This document shows positions 1 to 11,663 of a stretch of DNA of 64,000 nt, in pieces. Each line of letters starts with the position of its first letter. Within the stretch, counting starts at the first letter, position 1. The notes under the pieces were generated by a model, which worked only from the letters and a program-made list of their open reading frames with translations, was not told the origin of the DNA and searched no databases. A program made the translations under genes and the position numbers. Origin of the DNA: Cryptomeria japonica (Eukaryota > Streptophyta > Pinopsida > Cupressales > Cupressaceae); the NCBI RefSeq assembly GCF_030272615.1, contig NC_081408.1:67373546-67437545 (forward strand). The letters are read 5' to 3'.

Positions 1-717
1 TATACTTTATGGATCTTCTTTTGAGCTTTTTGACAAATTTTTCTACCTCTGCATCAGAGTCTTCACTGGATCCTTTATGAGAAACCACTTATTTTCCCTT
101 CTTGGTGGAATTGAATGTTGCCTCTTTCCTTGAGGATGTATCACTAGTTTTTCTCATTTCATAGGTTGTTAGTGAGCCAAATATCTCATCCATTGTAAAG
201 ATCTTTAGATCCTTGGCTTCTTCTATGACATAAACATTTGTATCATACTTAGGTGTGAGAGACCTAAGTACCTTGTTCACAAGAATCTCATCTGCAATTT
301 CTTTTCCAAGTCCTTTGATGGTATTCATAGTTTCATCAAATTTGTGAAGGTAGTCTGCAATATTTTCTTCATTCTTCATTTTGATGCTTTCACATTGGCC
401 CCTTAGTGCTTGCAGCTTGGCCTCTTTGACTTTTGCATCTCCCTCAAATAACCTCTGCATTTTATCCCATCTCTTTGACGAATGCACAGTGCATGACCTT
501 GACAAACTCATTATCACACAACCTACTCAAGATAGCATGTTTAGCCTTAGCATTGTTCTCATACTCCTTCTTGGCATCTAGATCACTGGGAGGAACACTA
601 GGGATAATATAACCATTCTTGACAAGCATTCAAACATCAAAACCAAGGGAGGAAAGATAAGTCTCCATTCTTCTTCTCCAAAGGGCATAGTTAGACCCAT
701 CAAACATGGGAGCTTTT
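1..717 (-). pseudogene. Ty1-copia gag fragment
   Basis: The minus-strand frame reads a copia capsid (Gag) protein, the structural protein that packages retrotransposon RNA. The N-terminal part near 717-600 contains APMFDGSNYALWRRRMETY, the start typical of UBN2/Retrotran_gag_2 proteins. The central part, about 517-89, contains SSKRWDKMQRLFEG and LRGQCESIKMKNEENIADY. A TGA interrupts the frame after LGFDV (about 637) and a TAA follows the STKKGK stretch near 88, after which an acidic/lysine-rich tail still reads in frame to the window edge. Protease and pol would lie to the left, outside the window. No LTR or primer site can be tied to it, so it may or may not belong to the element whose LTR starts at 2437. 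Confidence 0.8.
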
Positions 718-2420
718 GAGGAGGCAAACTGGTGCAGGAGCACCTAAGAGATCAACAAACCAAATGAAGCCAATGAAGACAATGAAGACATTAGGAGATG
801 AGAGGATGATGAACAAGATCAATTATTCCATATTAAAGCCTATTATGGCTTTTGGCAATTCAAAATGTATCAAGTTGGATAAAATTGTCAAAGTTGCAAA
901 TTTGTCCTAAAGGACCCAAAATTTGAATGTAATAGGGTTAGATGAGTTTTGATGTTTTGAATAAATGTAATAAGGCCTAAAAGGTCCAAAAATGTCAATT
1001 AGGAGTGTCAAGTTATTGCTAAGATGAATAATGTAATATTTGAAATTCAAAATGCAATGGCTTGTTAGTAAAATGGTGGGAATTAGTTTTTAGGGAGTTT
1101 TAACCCAAACTAATCTTCAAAACCAATTGGAAATGGTTGGGGAAGTTATTAGAAGGTTATATAAACCTTTTTCAATGCCTTGTACGGACATGGGAACCTG
1201 TGTACAGACTGGAGCAGCAAAAAGGCAATAAAATTCATATTTTCAAGCAATTTTAAGGAGTTTTTGGTATCATTTTGTTCATTCTTTGACTGCAAATATC
1301 ATTGTGATTCATTGAAGGAAATATTTACATATTATTTGCCTTTATTTAATGCTTGGTTGAGGGTTTTGTATCAAATTCCATTAATTTGCTGACTGCCCTA
1401 ACAATTTGTGAGGTTTTCTTTCAAGTTTTGATAGGATTAACATGAAAATCATCATTCCATGAGTGTTTCAGGCCTAATACTCATGGAATGATCTGTTTCT
1501 AACATGTATCAATAGTTTTGACATGAATACATGCATAAAATGAATGATTTGTAGGTGATCACCATGAGAAGTTGCAAGATTTTATGAGGAAGTTGGTGGC
1601 TAAGGAGTAGTAGCAGGAGATCCATCCATTGGAGGTGGTATTTTTATGATTGATGTAGTTTTATTATGCCAATGAAAAGGTGAAACAATCATCAATTGGT
1701 CAGAGAAGTGATTGGAGTGTGGATTTTGGTAAAATCTCACTTTTTGAGGCTTGATTGGTGCTACGTTGGGGTTTGAGTATAAGGGAGAGTTTTATATTGA
1801 AAGTAATTGTATATTTTGGAGTTTGGAACCATTTTATAGGACTGTTGAAAGTTTGGGAGTCAGGGAGAACAAATAAAGTATACTTCCTTTGTAAAAGTTG
1901 CATTTTTGGGGTCTAAAACAGAGGTACAGTCAAAAGGCAGCGTATATACTCCAAAGTAACCTATGCTAAGTTTATAATATGTTAAACTAGAGAAAAATGG
2001 GTATCTAAAAAACTAATTTAATTTTCTAGTGTTTTGGAAAAAGTTAGAGTTATGATAAAAAAACCTCCAAAATAGGGCTAGTGTAGGGGCAACTAGGCCT
2101 AGAAGCCTAAACTTGAGTTTTGTTGTTAAAACACTCATTTGAATCATAAAACCAGTTGAATCCTTTTATTTTCAGAATAACCAAACACCTTGATCCATTG
2201 GAGTTAGTGGGGTAAGTGTTTGATAGGTTTTGACACCTTTTAGCCTCTTGTGTGCTTGTAAGCATAGTGGGGATTGAAGTCTTCAAACCTTGTATTTTCC
2301 ATATAACTATAAAAGTTTGAATCCTTGTGAAAACCCCACCACCTTCTGCATCACAAACTCATTTCTTTCTATTGTGTTTTAAAGTTAGAATCTACCGAAG
2401 CTTTAAACAACCAAGAACCT
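718..2420. other. Unassigned AT-rich stretch
   Basis: No coding sequence can be supported here; the short ORFs lack motifs and codon continuity. A plus-strand TATATAAAC occurs near 1160 and would suit a TATA box. The flanking DNA (short A/T runs, no tandem repeat) could be the regulatory part of an old LTR. It lies between a copia gag (left) and a copia primer site (right), both on the minus strand, so it may be an insertion between the leader and gag of one element. Confidence 0.4.
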
Positions 2421-2422
2421 AC

Positions 2423-2436
2423 GCTTTGATACCAAT
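2423..2436 (-). other. Primer-binding site of copia B
   Basis: On the minus strand this reads ATTGGTATCAAAGC, one base off the TGGTATCAGAGC site complementary to initiator-Met tRNA used by plant copia elements. It abuts the TG of the LTR beginning at 2437, so that LTR is the 5' LTR of a minus-strand element extending leftwards. Confidence 0.75.
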
Positions 2437-3921
2437 TGTTGAAAATAATGTGCCACTAAGAGGGGGGTGAATTAGTGGTTATATTGGTTAATATCTGAAG
2501 AACTAAATAGTCAGACTGGTAAGACAAATGAGGATACCAATAGAGACAAACACACAAATTCAACCCACAACACCAGATGTACGAGGAAAACCCAATATGG
2601 AAAAAACCACAATGAGAAATGTTGTTAGAGACTATTGCTCCAATCTAGCCTCACAAGTGAAATAATGAATTATAAAAATTTAGGGCACCAACCCAAAAAA
2701 AACCATCCCCTACTGATTTAGTGCACCAACCCAAGGAACACCAACCCATGCACCAAGATCCAACTTGGTAATGTATATTGAAATAAAATTTTGATACAAT
2801 TATAGCTTCTGGTTACAAATGAGTTCTACAACACTTCATCAAATAGGTATATTTTGGTTAATAGTCTTCTCTTCTTCTCTCTCAGACTCACAACACACTC
2901 GTCATACTTGGATGCCTTCTTGACCAATTACACCTCACTTGTTAGCCCAACTGTTAGACCTGCAATAGTTTATTGGTACTCTATCTCTATCAGTTAAACC
3001 CTCTCATCGGTTTGCCTGCTAACTCACTCTACAACTTTATTGGAATAAATTCTAAGGGAGATGATCCTTCAATGTGCTCAATCTCTTACTCTCCTTCTTC
3101 ACATCAAGCATTAAAAATTTTTGTCTCGAGCTCATACATTTATAATCTAGGATTCTTGCCTAAAACCACACTCAATCAATGTCGTGTTAGGTTTGCCTTC
3201 TCCAAATCAAACCATATCCAATCTGATTCGATATGATTTTCCAAGGATATGATCTTTATGATATCAATCAATCACCAATAAAGGTTCATATTCCAATGTG
3301 CATTTTCTAAAGTTGGAGGTCTGCACCATGCTTTTCTTCTTATCTATGTCATAAACTATTAATAGCTTTTTTGTTTCCCTCATCAAATGGGTACGAAGAT
3401 CAAATCTTCTTGCAAGATCAATTCAGTTGCGTTTCTAGCTTGCCTTCCTCAAGCCGCAATCCTCTATCATCCTCTTTGACTCAGGGGTTCTTCATAAAAG
3501 TTAACATGCTTTCTGATTTGTTACATCGATGCACACTCCACTAGCCTATGCAATACCACCACCTACCATCTACTTGTCATTCTTGTCGACATCCACCTCT
3601 TCTTATATTTCTAATTTGGTTTGACATTCTTTGTTGACCAAGGTTGAATACCGGCTCAGTTCACCTTATCGGTATGACCAACAAACATCCTCTGTACCAG
3701 CAACACATCCTCCTAACAATTCATCATGCTATCCTCTCTTTTCTTCTCACCAAGTATTGTTGTGATTCTTTTAGAATTTCACCTCTTCATCACAAATAAA
3801 CAACCAACCTTCATCTCAGTTTGTGCCTTACCAAGAAGCCTTCTTTACCCGCAGATGACACAATTCCTATGTATCAATAGCCTTACTTCTGTCTACTCAC
3901 TCACATGTGCATTGTCATCAT
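2437..3921 (-). repeat. Copia B 5' LTR, part 1 (split by copia A)
   Basis: The LTR begins TGTTGAAAATAATG directly beside a primer-binding site and carries the AGAGGGGGGTGAATTA phrase seen near the same end of the other copia LTRs here. It runs without a break in character to 3921, where element A inserted and duplicated ATCAT. The remainder resumes at 11553. The matching 3' LTR is outside the window. Confidence 0.7.
3917..3921. repeat. Target-site duplication of copia A (left)
   Basis: ATCAT immediately precedes the TG of the left LTR of element A and is identical to 11548-11552 beyond the right LTR. Confidence 0.9.
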
Positions 3922-5432
3922 TGTAAAGCTCTGATGCCAATAGTTAATAAGATAAGAGAGGGGGGTGAATCATACAAACTTAATCTTCAATATATTCAAC
4001 AGATTCAACCTTGGTAGCTTATACTTCAGAATATATAGCCAAAACTGTAAAACACTTAAACTCATGAACAAATAACATCACAACACATATAACACCAGAT
4101 TTAACATGGAAACCCAAATAGGGAAAAACCACAGTGGGATTTCAGACCCACTAAGAAATATACCCTTCTAGAGTATGCTCGATTAAAAGAAAATCCTGTT
4201 AAAGATTACAAACACATTGCTAGATGTGACCTGGTTAAGGGATTTCCCTCAAATCTCTTAGAATCTTGCACTTTGTTAGAAGTGACCTTGTCAAAGGATT
4301 TCAAACACTCAACTAGAATGTTACCTTGCTAGAGGATTTACAAATAAGACTGTTAGGTCCACTCGATTAAGAGATTTTCTGTCACTTACAAATAAATAAA
4401 AGTAATAAAATATATCTGCAACTTCACATCTGAAATACTAAAGAAGATTCTATTTGCTCAAAACAATCTTGTCATAACACTTATCTTGTCCCTTATTGGG
4501 CTTGTTGGGCTTCTCAATCTGTTCCTCAATCAAATCTTCAAGATTCTATGCTCGGTAAACATTACTGTAGCATCATTGTGCATATATTTGCTTGCATACA
4601 TTGTTCATCAACAATTCCTTATTTATAAACAATTTCTAACTGCTTAATCTCATTGATCACATTTCCCATGATCAATCTTAGCCATCAGATCATCAAACTT
4701 GACTAGGTTCAATGTATCCTTCGATTTGAAAATGTTTTCCCTCACCTTGGAACTTGCATTCCTTCTTTGGAACTTGTGCTAGGTTATTTTGGTTCAATCT
4801 GTGTCATAGATCTTCCTCTTGATTTCCCATTCTTGTAGACCCTTAATAAACTTCTTGCATGACATACCAATCATCTGATCAACTCCATCTCATTAGCATC
4901 CTTCATTAAATAATGCTTTTATTCATCCAATGCGATCTATTATAACTTGGTTGTTACTCGGTTAATACTAAAATTCACTCGGTAGATATTCTTCCTTCTT
5001 TAACCGATATCGATAACCTTAGGGTTTATTGACTAGGTACCTTAGGGTTTACCGACTAGGTTCTTTGCTCGGTGACATAGTACAGTATTAAACTTATAAT
5101 CAACAACATATGTAGAATATCAAAACAATGAAAACAACATGATCTCATCATTGTCTAACTCGGTAATAGTTTCCCATTGAATAACTTATTTTTCCCCTTC
5201 ATTATCACATTCTTTTTGTGTCACTTACCGACCTCTTAATACTCATCAAAACATACTTCTCAAGATATGGAAACATTATATTGAATTAGAAAATCAATTT
5301 CTTGACATCAATGACAATATAATATTATTAAGACAATAATCATCCTTCTTCAGTTATATCAATAATCTCCAACAACCTTCTCAATATCCTTATTGAAATG
5401 CCAACAATCTCCTTTCTATTGAAATACCAACA
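3922..5432 (-). repeat. Copia A 3' LTR
   Basis: It starts TGTAAAGCTCTGATGCC and ends AATACCAACA (TG...CA). It matches 10094-11547 along its length. The phrase TTAGGGTTTA occurs twice near 5020-5055 and resembles a plant telo-box. Confidence 0.92.
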
Positions 5433-5448
5433 ATATCCCCCTTTGGCA
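5433..5448 (-). other. Copia A polypurine tract
   Basis: The minus strand reads a purine run AAAGGGGGATA immediately upstream of the 3' LTR start TGTTGG. This is where the plus-strand primer of reverse transcription is generated. It also fixes the LTR boundary. Confidence 0.85.
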
Positions 5449-5849
5449 TTGATGGCAATACCAACTTTAAATTGCAATACCAACTGATTTGAATTCAGAT
5501 TGCTATTTAGACTTCTCCTGTTATCCTTGATCTATTTAAACCTTCTCCTGAAGTCTTCTCCCCCTGTCATTAGTCTTCTATTATCTTCTCCATTTAGTCT
5601 ATCTTTTCCATTTATTCTTCTCCCCCTTTGACAACAATGCCAAAAAGAAAAAGAACTAATTCATGGTTTCTTCCCTTGTGAAGTGATTGCCTTGCTATGT
5701 TACACATGTATCATCTGAGTCTCGGTCAGAGCAACTCTATTCACTATTTCCTGCACACCTTTAGAAAACCTCCTAAAGTGCGTAAATCGACATCAATCTA
5801 CAAATAATACTTCATAGAGTCATCGAACTGATGCTTTCACTGAACTCTG
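5449..5849 (-). other. Copia A 3' untranslated stretch
   Basis: Lying between the end of RNase H and the polypurine tract, this stretch is T/C-rich on the plus strand and has no open frame or recognisable motif. Confidence 0.6.
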
Positions 5850-6516
5850 TCAGTGAGTAGAAGAGAGGGGTAGGACCCCTAACTTTCTTTTGAGATACTC
5901 AAAAGTGTCCCTTAGCAGTGGCTTTGTGAAGATGTCTGCTATTTGCTGCTTTGAGCTGATATATTCTAGCACAACTTCCTTCTCTTGAAGTTCATCTCTG
6001 AGATAATGATACTTTATAGAGATATGCTTTGTCTTAGAGTGCATTACCAGATTCTTTAAAATGTTAATGGCACTAGTATTATCACAGAATACAGTTACTA
6101 GCTTGGTAACTTTCTCATTCATACCTTTCAACAATTATTTGATCCATGTTATATTGGTACAATTCAATGTTGCAGCAACATATTCAGCTTCAGTTGTTGA
6201 CTATGAAATGCATCCTTGTTTCTTGCTAAGCCAGCTTACTAATCTTTCTCCCAAGAAGAAAGCCCCACCACTTGTGCTTTTCCTGTCATCAATGTTCCCT
6301 GCCCAATCAGCATCAGTATAAACTTTTAAATCAAAATCATTCCTTTTTTCATATACTAAGCCACAATATTTAGTGCCTCTTAGGTATCTAAAAAATTATC
6401 TTGATTGCTATCATATGGGTTTCTTTGGGATATGTAGAAAATCTTGCAACTATTCGTACTACATGTGCTATATCTAGCCTACTATAAACAACATATTGCA
6501 ACTTTCTAATCATGGA
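5850..6516 (-). pseudogene. Copia A RNase H region
   Basis: The distal 95 codons (6134-5850) read a copia RNase H C-terminus with FCDNTSAINILKNLVMHSK, KTKHISIKYHYLRDEL and ADIFTKPLLRDTFEYL. RNase H degrades the RNA strand of the hybrid formed in reverse transcription. The proximal part (6135-6516) still shows fragments of the same domain but in more than one frame, with several stops. The copia GKT/GRK-type RNase H core is therefore broken in the middle. Confidence 0.85.
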
Positions 6517-7440
6517 TTAGTAAAGTGTCTCATCAACAAATGTAGATTCATCATTCTTTGATAGTTTACAGTTAGTAGTCATATGAGTACTTACAGGTTT
6601 AGAATCCTCCATTCCAAATTTCTTCAAGATTTCCTTTATGTACTTGGATTGAGTAATGAAAATCTCATCTTTTATTTGTAGTATTTGTAAACCTATAAAA
6701 TAATTTATCTCACCAATTAATGACATCTCAAATTCTTTGCACATTTCATTTCCAAAGTTCTTGCATAGAGAATTATTTCCACAAAAAGTAATATCATCAA
6801 CAAATATGACTGAGATCAGTATTCCATTGTCCTCATCATTCTTCATGTACATATTGTTATTTTCACTTGTTCTTATAAAACCAATCTTGATTAAGTAAGA
6901 GTGCAGTCTCTCATACCATGCTCTAGGTGCTTGTTTCAGACCATATAAAGCTTTGTTCAATTTGCATACCTGATCTTTATTCTTGTCTTCAACAAATCCT
7001 TCAAGCTGTTCAATATAAACTTCTTCTTCTAGTATACCATTCAAAAATGCAGAATTAACATCCATTTGACATACCTTGAAATTTTTAAAAGCAGCACATG
7101 CCAACAATGTTCTTACTCCCTCAAGTCTAGCCATAGGTGCAAAAGTCTCACCATAATCTATTCCTTCTTCTTGAGCATAACCTTTGCAAACTAGTCTTGC
7201 TTTGTTCCGAATGACCTCACCTTTTTCATTTAGCTTGTTTCTGAAAATCCACTTTGTACCGATTATATTTTTGTCCTTCGGTCTTGGGACTAATGTCCAT
7301 GTTTCATTCTTCTTGATTTGATCAATCTCTTCTATCATAGCATTTACCCAATCTTCATTGTTAAATGCCTCTTTTACTATTCTTGGTTCAAATTCAGCTA
7401 TCAGACATCTGTTTTGTCTCAGTTTGTTCCTTGTCATCAC
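6517..7440 (-). pseudogene. Copia A reverse transcriptase
   Basis: This 307-codon open stretch is the longest intact piece of element A. It reads the RVT_2 domain: ETWTLVPRPKDKNIIGTKW, KARLVCKGYAQEEGIDYGET, MDVNSAFLNGILEEEVYIEQ, LNKALYGLKQAPRAWYERL and the catalytic box FVDDITF (the copia form of YVDD). The enzyme copies element RNA into cDNA in virus-like particles. The start is not a true start: RT is a module of one polyprotein and the frame upstream is broken. The linker to integrase lies at about 7441-7858. Confidence 0.92.
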
Positions 7441-7858
7441 TGGATCATCCTTATCTCCTATAATCTGACTTGATGCATGATTTCTTCTGACATATTTGGC
7501 TAATATAGGCTTGGTAGGCTCTTTATGATCTTCTTCATCCCTCAGTAACTAGATATTATCTTCATTTTCTTCAGCAACTTTCTCGGTTGGACATAGACAA
7601 ATTCTTCATAATTTTCTAGTTCTTTTGAATTTCCTTCATTATTTCTTTCTGTAAATTCATCAATTTTCACATTTGCACTTTCCGCTATTTTGTTAGATTA
7701 TTTGATTAGACATTTAAATGCTTTTTACTTCTAGAAGAATAACCAAGAAATGTTCCTTCCTCGCTTTTCTGATCAAACTTTCCATTTCTGTCATTGTTGT
7801 GAACATAACATCTACTTCCAAAGATTAAAAAATAACTTACATTAGGTTTCTTGTCATA

Positions 7859-8640
7859 CTAGATTTCATATGGTGTCTTCATAGTTCCTTTCTTTAGTTG
7901 TACTCGATTTAGGGTGTAAACTGTAGTGCTTATTGCTTCTCTCCAAAATGTTTGAGATACCCTTTTTTCAATCATCAAGGTTGTGCCACAGTCTACAATA
8001 GATCTATTTCTTCTTTCAGCTATCCCATTTTGTTGTGGAGTTCTCGGTGCAGATACTTGCATTTTTATACCATGATCATTGCAGAATAAGTTAAATTTAT
8101 CAGAAGTGAACTCTCCTCTTCTATCAAATCTAAGACATTTTAGTTGTCTTCTTGTTTCATTTTCAATTCTTGCCTTGTACCATTTAAACATTTGAAAAGC
8201 TTCTGATTTTTCTTTTAAAAACATAACTGACATCATCCTTGAGTAATCATCCACAAATAATATGAAATATTTATCACCATAATAACTTTGAACTTTCATG
8301 GGACCACAGAGATCATTGTGTACAAGATCTAAACTTCCTTTAGAAGTCTAGGACTTACTTGTAAAGCCTGATCTTGTCATCTTACCCATCTAGCATCCTC
8401 AACACATAACATTCTCAGGTTTTTCCAAGCTCGGTAGACCTCTTACTAGATGCTTCTTACTTATTTTGATCAGATTATCAAAATTTACATGACAAAACCT
8501 TTTATGCCATAACCAAGTATCTTCTATGTTTGCATACAGACAATTGTTCCAAGTTGAGTCAAGATGAAATGTATTACCTCTTGTTTGAGTCCCGGTAGTA
8601 GCTAGCTTTCCATGCTTGTCATGAACTTTGACAATTCCCT
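7859..8640 (-). pseudogene. Copia A integrase and GAG-pre-integrase
   Basis: The open part (8299-7859) carries the integrase core: YFILFVDDYSRMMSVMFLK, a catalytic-region aspartate in RFDRRGEFTS, and PQQNGIAERRNRSIV with the catalytic Glu. The upstream 8300-8640 reads the zinc-binding leader (TWLWHKRFCHVNFDN, LDLVHNDLCGPM) with TAG and TGA stops. The second-Asp box reads DRRGEF instead of the common DRGGEF. Integrase joins cDNA ends to the target and makes the 5-bp TSD seen for this element. Confidence 0.88.
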
Positions 8641-8713
8641 TCTGAAATTCTATTCAGTATCCTGTATTGTTTAGCTATGCTACACTTATCAAATTGTATT
8701 TCAAACCTTCAAC

Positions 8714-10030
8714 CTAGTATACATCATTACATTTATCATTGTCAAGAAGTGTGATAGAACCTTTACCTTTCACCAGACATGGTGCATCTTTACCAAATCT
8801 TACATAACCTCCATCATAATCTTCTAATTTCACAAACTTGTGTTTATTACCTGTCATGTGATGAGAGCATCCACTGTCTATGATCCAAGAATCATTATTA
8901 TTTATGTGAGATATTAGGGCTTTTTCTTCATACCTTTCTTCATCTGATCCATCTTTAATAGCCACATAAACAACTTCCTCTATTTCAGTTTCATTAGATT
9001 TATCATCGTTGGATTCCTCATCAGCTACTAGGCATGTCTTTCTATCTCTCCTTCTGAAGTCTCGGTGTCCTCTGTAGTGATTATCTTTATGTCTATCTTC
9101 TCGATATTCTCTCTTTTCACTAGATTCTTTGTAAGGGAAGTTAGAAGCCATATGTCCTATTTTATCACAATTGAAGCATTTCAAAGGTAGCTTTCCTTTA
9201 AACTTACCTTTGCCTCTTGGTAACCTTCTGGCCAATAGTGCTTCAAACTCTTCTTTCTTTCTAATTTTCTCATACAGTTTGTGTACTTCTTCCATGTTTT
9301 TATGAAATCTCTCACTTGCTTTGCTATGATTTCCTTTAGAATACATATTCATTCTATCATTATAATCATCAGATTCACCAATATGAAAAGAACTAAATGC
9401 AGATTCAACTTTATTTACCGAAGACCCACTGTTATCAAAATTACTTAACTCAAAGGCATGTAGCTTACCAATAGTAGCATCCAAAGAGACCAGCATGTTT
9501 GGTACATACCTTGATTCATTGATTGTAGAGACTCGAATGCCATAAGTAGGTAGAAGTGTTCTAAGCAACTTACTTGTTACATCCTTTTCTTCAATAGTTC
9601 TTCCTACTCCTTGGATTTGATTGACAATTTCCTTTAACCTTGTACGATATTGTGTTATGTTCTCACCTTCATTCATTCTCATGGATTCAAGTTGTCCTCT
9701 TAGACTATCTATTTTTCCTCTCTGAACATATTCATCACCACCATACACACATATATGAGCTTAGACCACATTGCCTTTGCATCATTACATCCTTCTAGAT
9801 CATTAAATTCTGAGTCAGTCAATGCTGATGTTATTTTAATCATAGCTTGAATATGTTCTTTCTTTGCCTTTATCTCTTCCATTATCATCAGGTTGGTGCT
9901 AGGTGCTACGTAATCATTCTCCAGATATTATGTTGCATATTCTCCAATTCCTGATGAATGCAGCTTCATCCTTTTCTTCCATCTAAAGAAACTTGACTTG
10001 TTCAACTTTGGTGCATCCCTTTTATACATC
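8714..10030 (-). pseudogene. Copia A gag and protease
   Basis: The frame open from 9748 to 8714 reads Gag (QLESMRMNEGENITQYRTRL), then a CCHC knuckle with a damaged last Cys (CFNCDKIGHMASNF), then the aspartic protease start WIIDSGCSHHMTGNKHKF with intact DSG. Upstream 9749-10030 continues the Gag N-terminus in another frame (KSSFFRWKKRM, SALTDSEFNDLEGC), so a frameshift lies near 9750. The protein packages RNA, and the protease would cleave the polyprotein. Confidence 0.88.
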
Positions 10031-10079
10031 TTTAGATCTTTGCCTCAAGTACCTTTAAAATTTTCTTTCAGAGTCCAAA

Positions 10080-10093
10080 GCTCTAATACCAAT
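10080..10093 (-). other. Copia A primer-binding site
   Basis: The minus strand reads ATTGGTATTAGAGC next to the LTR end; it is the initiator-Met tRNA-complementary site with one C-to-T change. A second PBS-like string within the LTR edge itself (GGCATCAGAGC) could mislead boundary calls; the TSD settles it. Confidence 0.85.
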
Positions 10094-11547
10094 TGTAAAG
10101 CTCTGATGCCAATAGTGAATAAGATGAGAGAGGGGGGCTGAATCATACAAACTTAATCTTCAATATATTCAACAGATTCAACCTCGGTAGCTTATACTTC
10201 AGAATATATAGCCAAAACTATAAAACACTTAAACTCATAAAAAAATAACATCACAACACATATAACACCAGATTTAACATGAAAACCCAAATAGCAAAAA
10301 ACCACTGTGGGATTTCAGACCCACTAAGAAATATACCCTTCTAGAGTATGCTCGGTTAAAAGAAAATCCTATTAAATATTACAAACACATTGCTTAGAAT
10401 CTTGCACTTTGTTAGAAGTGACCATGACAAATGATTTCAAACACTCAACTAGAATGTTACCTTGCTAGAGGATTTACAAATAAGACTCTTAGGTCCACTC
10501 GGTTAAGAGATTTTCTATCAATTACAAAATAAATAACAATAATAAAATACATCTACAACTTCACATCTTAAATGCTAAAGCAGATTCTATTTGCTCAAAA
10601 CAATCTTGTCATAAGACTTATCTTGTCCCTTGTTGGGCTTGCTGGCCTTCTCAATCTATTCCTCAATCAAATCTTCAAGCTTTTGTGCTCGGTAAACATT
10701 ATTGTAGCATCATTGTGCATAAATTTGCCCACATACATTGTTCATCAAAAATTCCTTATTTATAAACAATTTCTAACCGCTTAATCTCCTTGATCACATT
10801 TCCCATTATCAATTTTAGCCATCAGATCATCAAACTTGACTAGGTTCAATGTATCCTTCGATTTGAAAATGTTCTACCTCGCCTTTGAATTTGTATTCCT
10901 TCCTTGGAACTTATGCTAGGTTATCGCGGTTCAATCTGTGTTGTAGATCTTCCTCTTGATTTTCCATTGCCATAGATCCTTAACAAACTTCTTACACAAC
11001 ATACCAATCATTTGATCAACTCCATCTCATCAGCATCCTTCATTAAATAATGCTTTTATTCATCCAATGCGATCTATTATAACTTGGTTGTTACTTGGTT
11101 AATACTGAAATTCACTCGGTAGACATTATTCCTTCTTTAACCGATATCTAGGTACCTTAGGGTTTACCAACTAGGTTCTTTTCTTGGTGACATAGTACAC
11201 TATTAAACTTATAATCAACAACATATGTAGGATATCAAAACAATGAAAACAACATGATCTCATCATTGTCTAACTCGGTAATAGTTGCCCATTGAATAAC
11301 TTATTTCTCCCCTTCATTATCACATTCTTTCTGTATCACTTACTGACCTCTTAATACTCATCAAAACATACTTCTCAAGATATGGCAACATCATACTGAA
11401 TTGAAAAATCAATTTCTTTACATAAATGACAAAATAATATTATTAAGACAGTAATCATCCTTCTTCAATTATATCAATAATCTCCAATAACCTTCTCAAT
11501 ATCCTTATTGAAATGCCACCAATCTCCTTTCTATTGAAATGTCAATA
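10094..11547 (-). repeat. Copia A 5' LTR
   Basis: It starts TGTAAAGCTCTGATGCC and ends near GTCAATA, a mutated form of the ACCAACA end of the partner LTR. It is followed directly by the TSD ATCAT. Confidence 0.9.
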
Positions 11548-11552
11548 ATCAT
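11548..11552. repeat. Target-site duplication of copia A (right)
   Basis: ATCAT is identical to 3917-3921. Confidence 0.9.
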
Positions 11553-11653
11553 ATGTCTTTCTCTTCTTGTACTCATGATCACCACTTCTTACTTACCGGT
11601 GACCTTGCCAAACCAGTTAAAATCAATGATAACTTAATGCCAATAATGCCAAC
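11553..11653 (-). repeat. Copia B 5' LTR, part 2
   Basis: This continues the LTR interrupted at 3921. It ends at about 11653 (ATGCCAACA, the end used by other copia LTRs in the window) or 11663 (GACAACA); both end in CA and the sequence cannot decide between them. Confidence 0.55.
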
Positions 11654-11663
11654 ATTGACAACA

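Larger units (their letters stand above)
3922..11547 (-). mobile_element. Ty1-copia retrotransposon A, both LTRs, decayed
   Basis: This is a 7.6-kb element with two LTRs (3922-5432 and 10094-11547), a perfect 5-bp TSD (ATCAT), primer-binding site, polypurine tract and gag-protease-integrase-RT-RNase H in copia order on the minus strand. It sits inside LTR B. Many frameshifts and stops interrupt the polyprotein, so it cannot act autonomously. The two LTRs differ by substitutions and by gaps; the right copy lacks about 40 bp present near 4223-4265 and about 25 bp near 5015. Confidence 0.93.

Noticed and set aside
1180-1392. Possible small host gene after the TATA-like box at 1160
   Set aside because: 70 codons without motif or intron signals; no support beyond being open.
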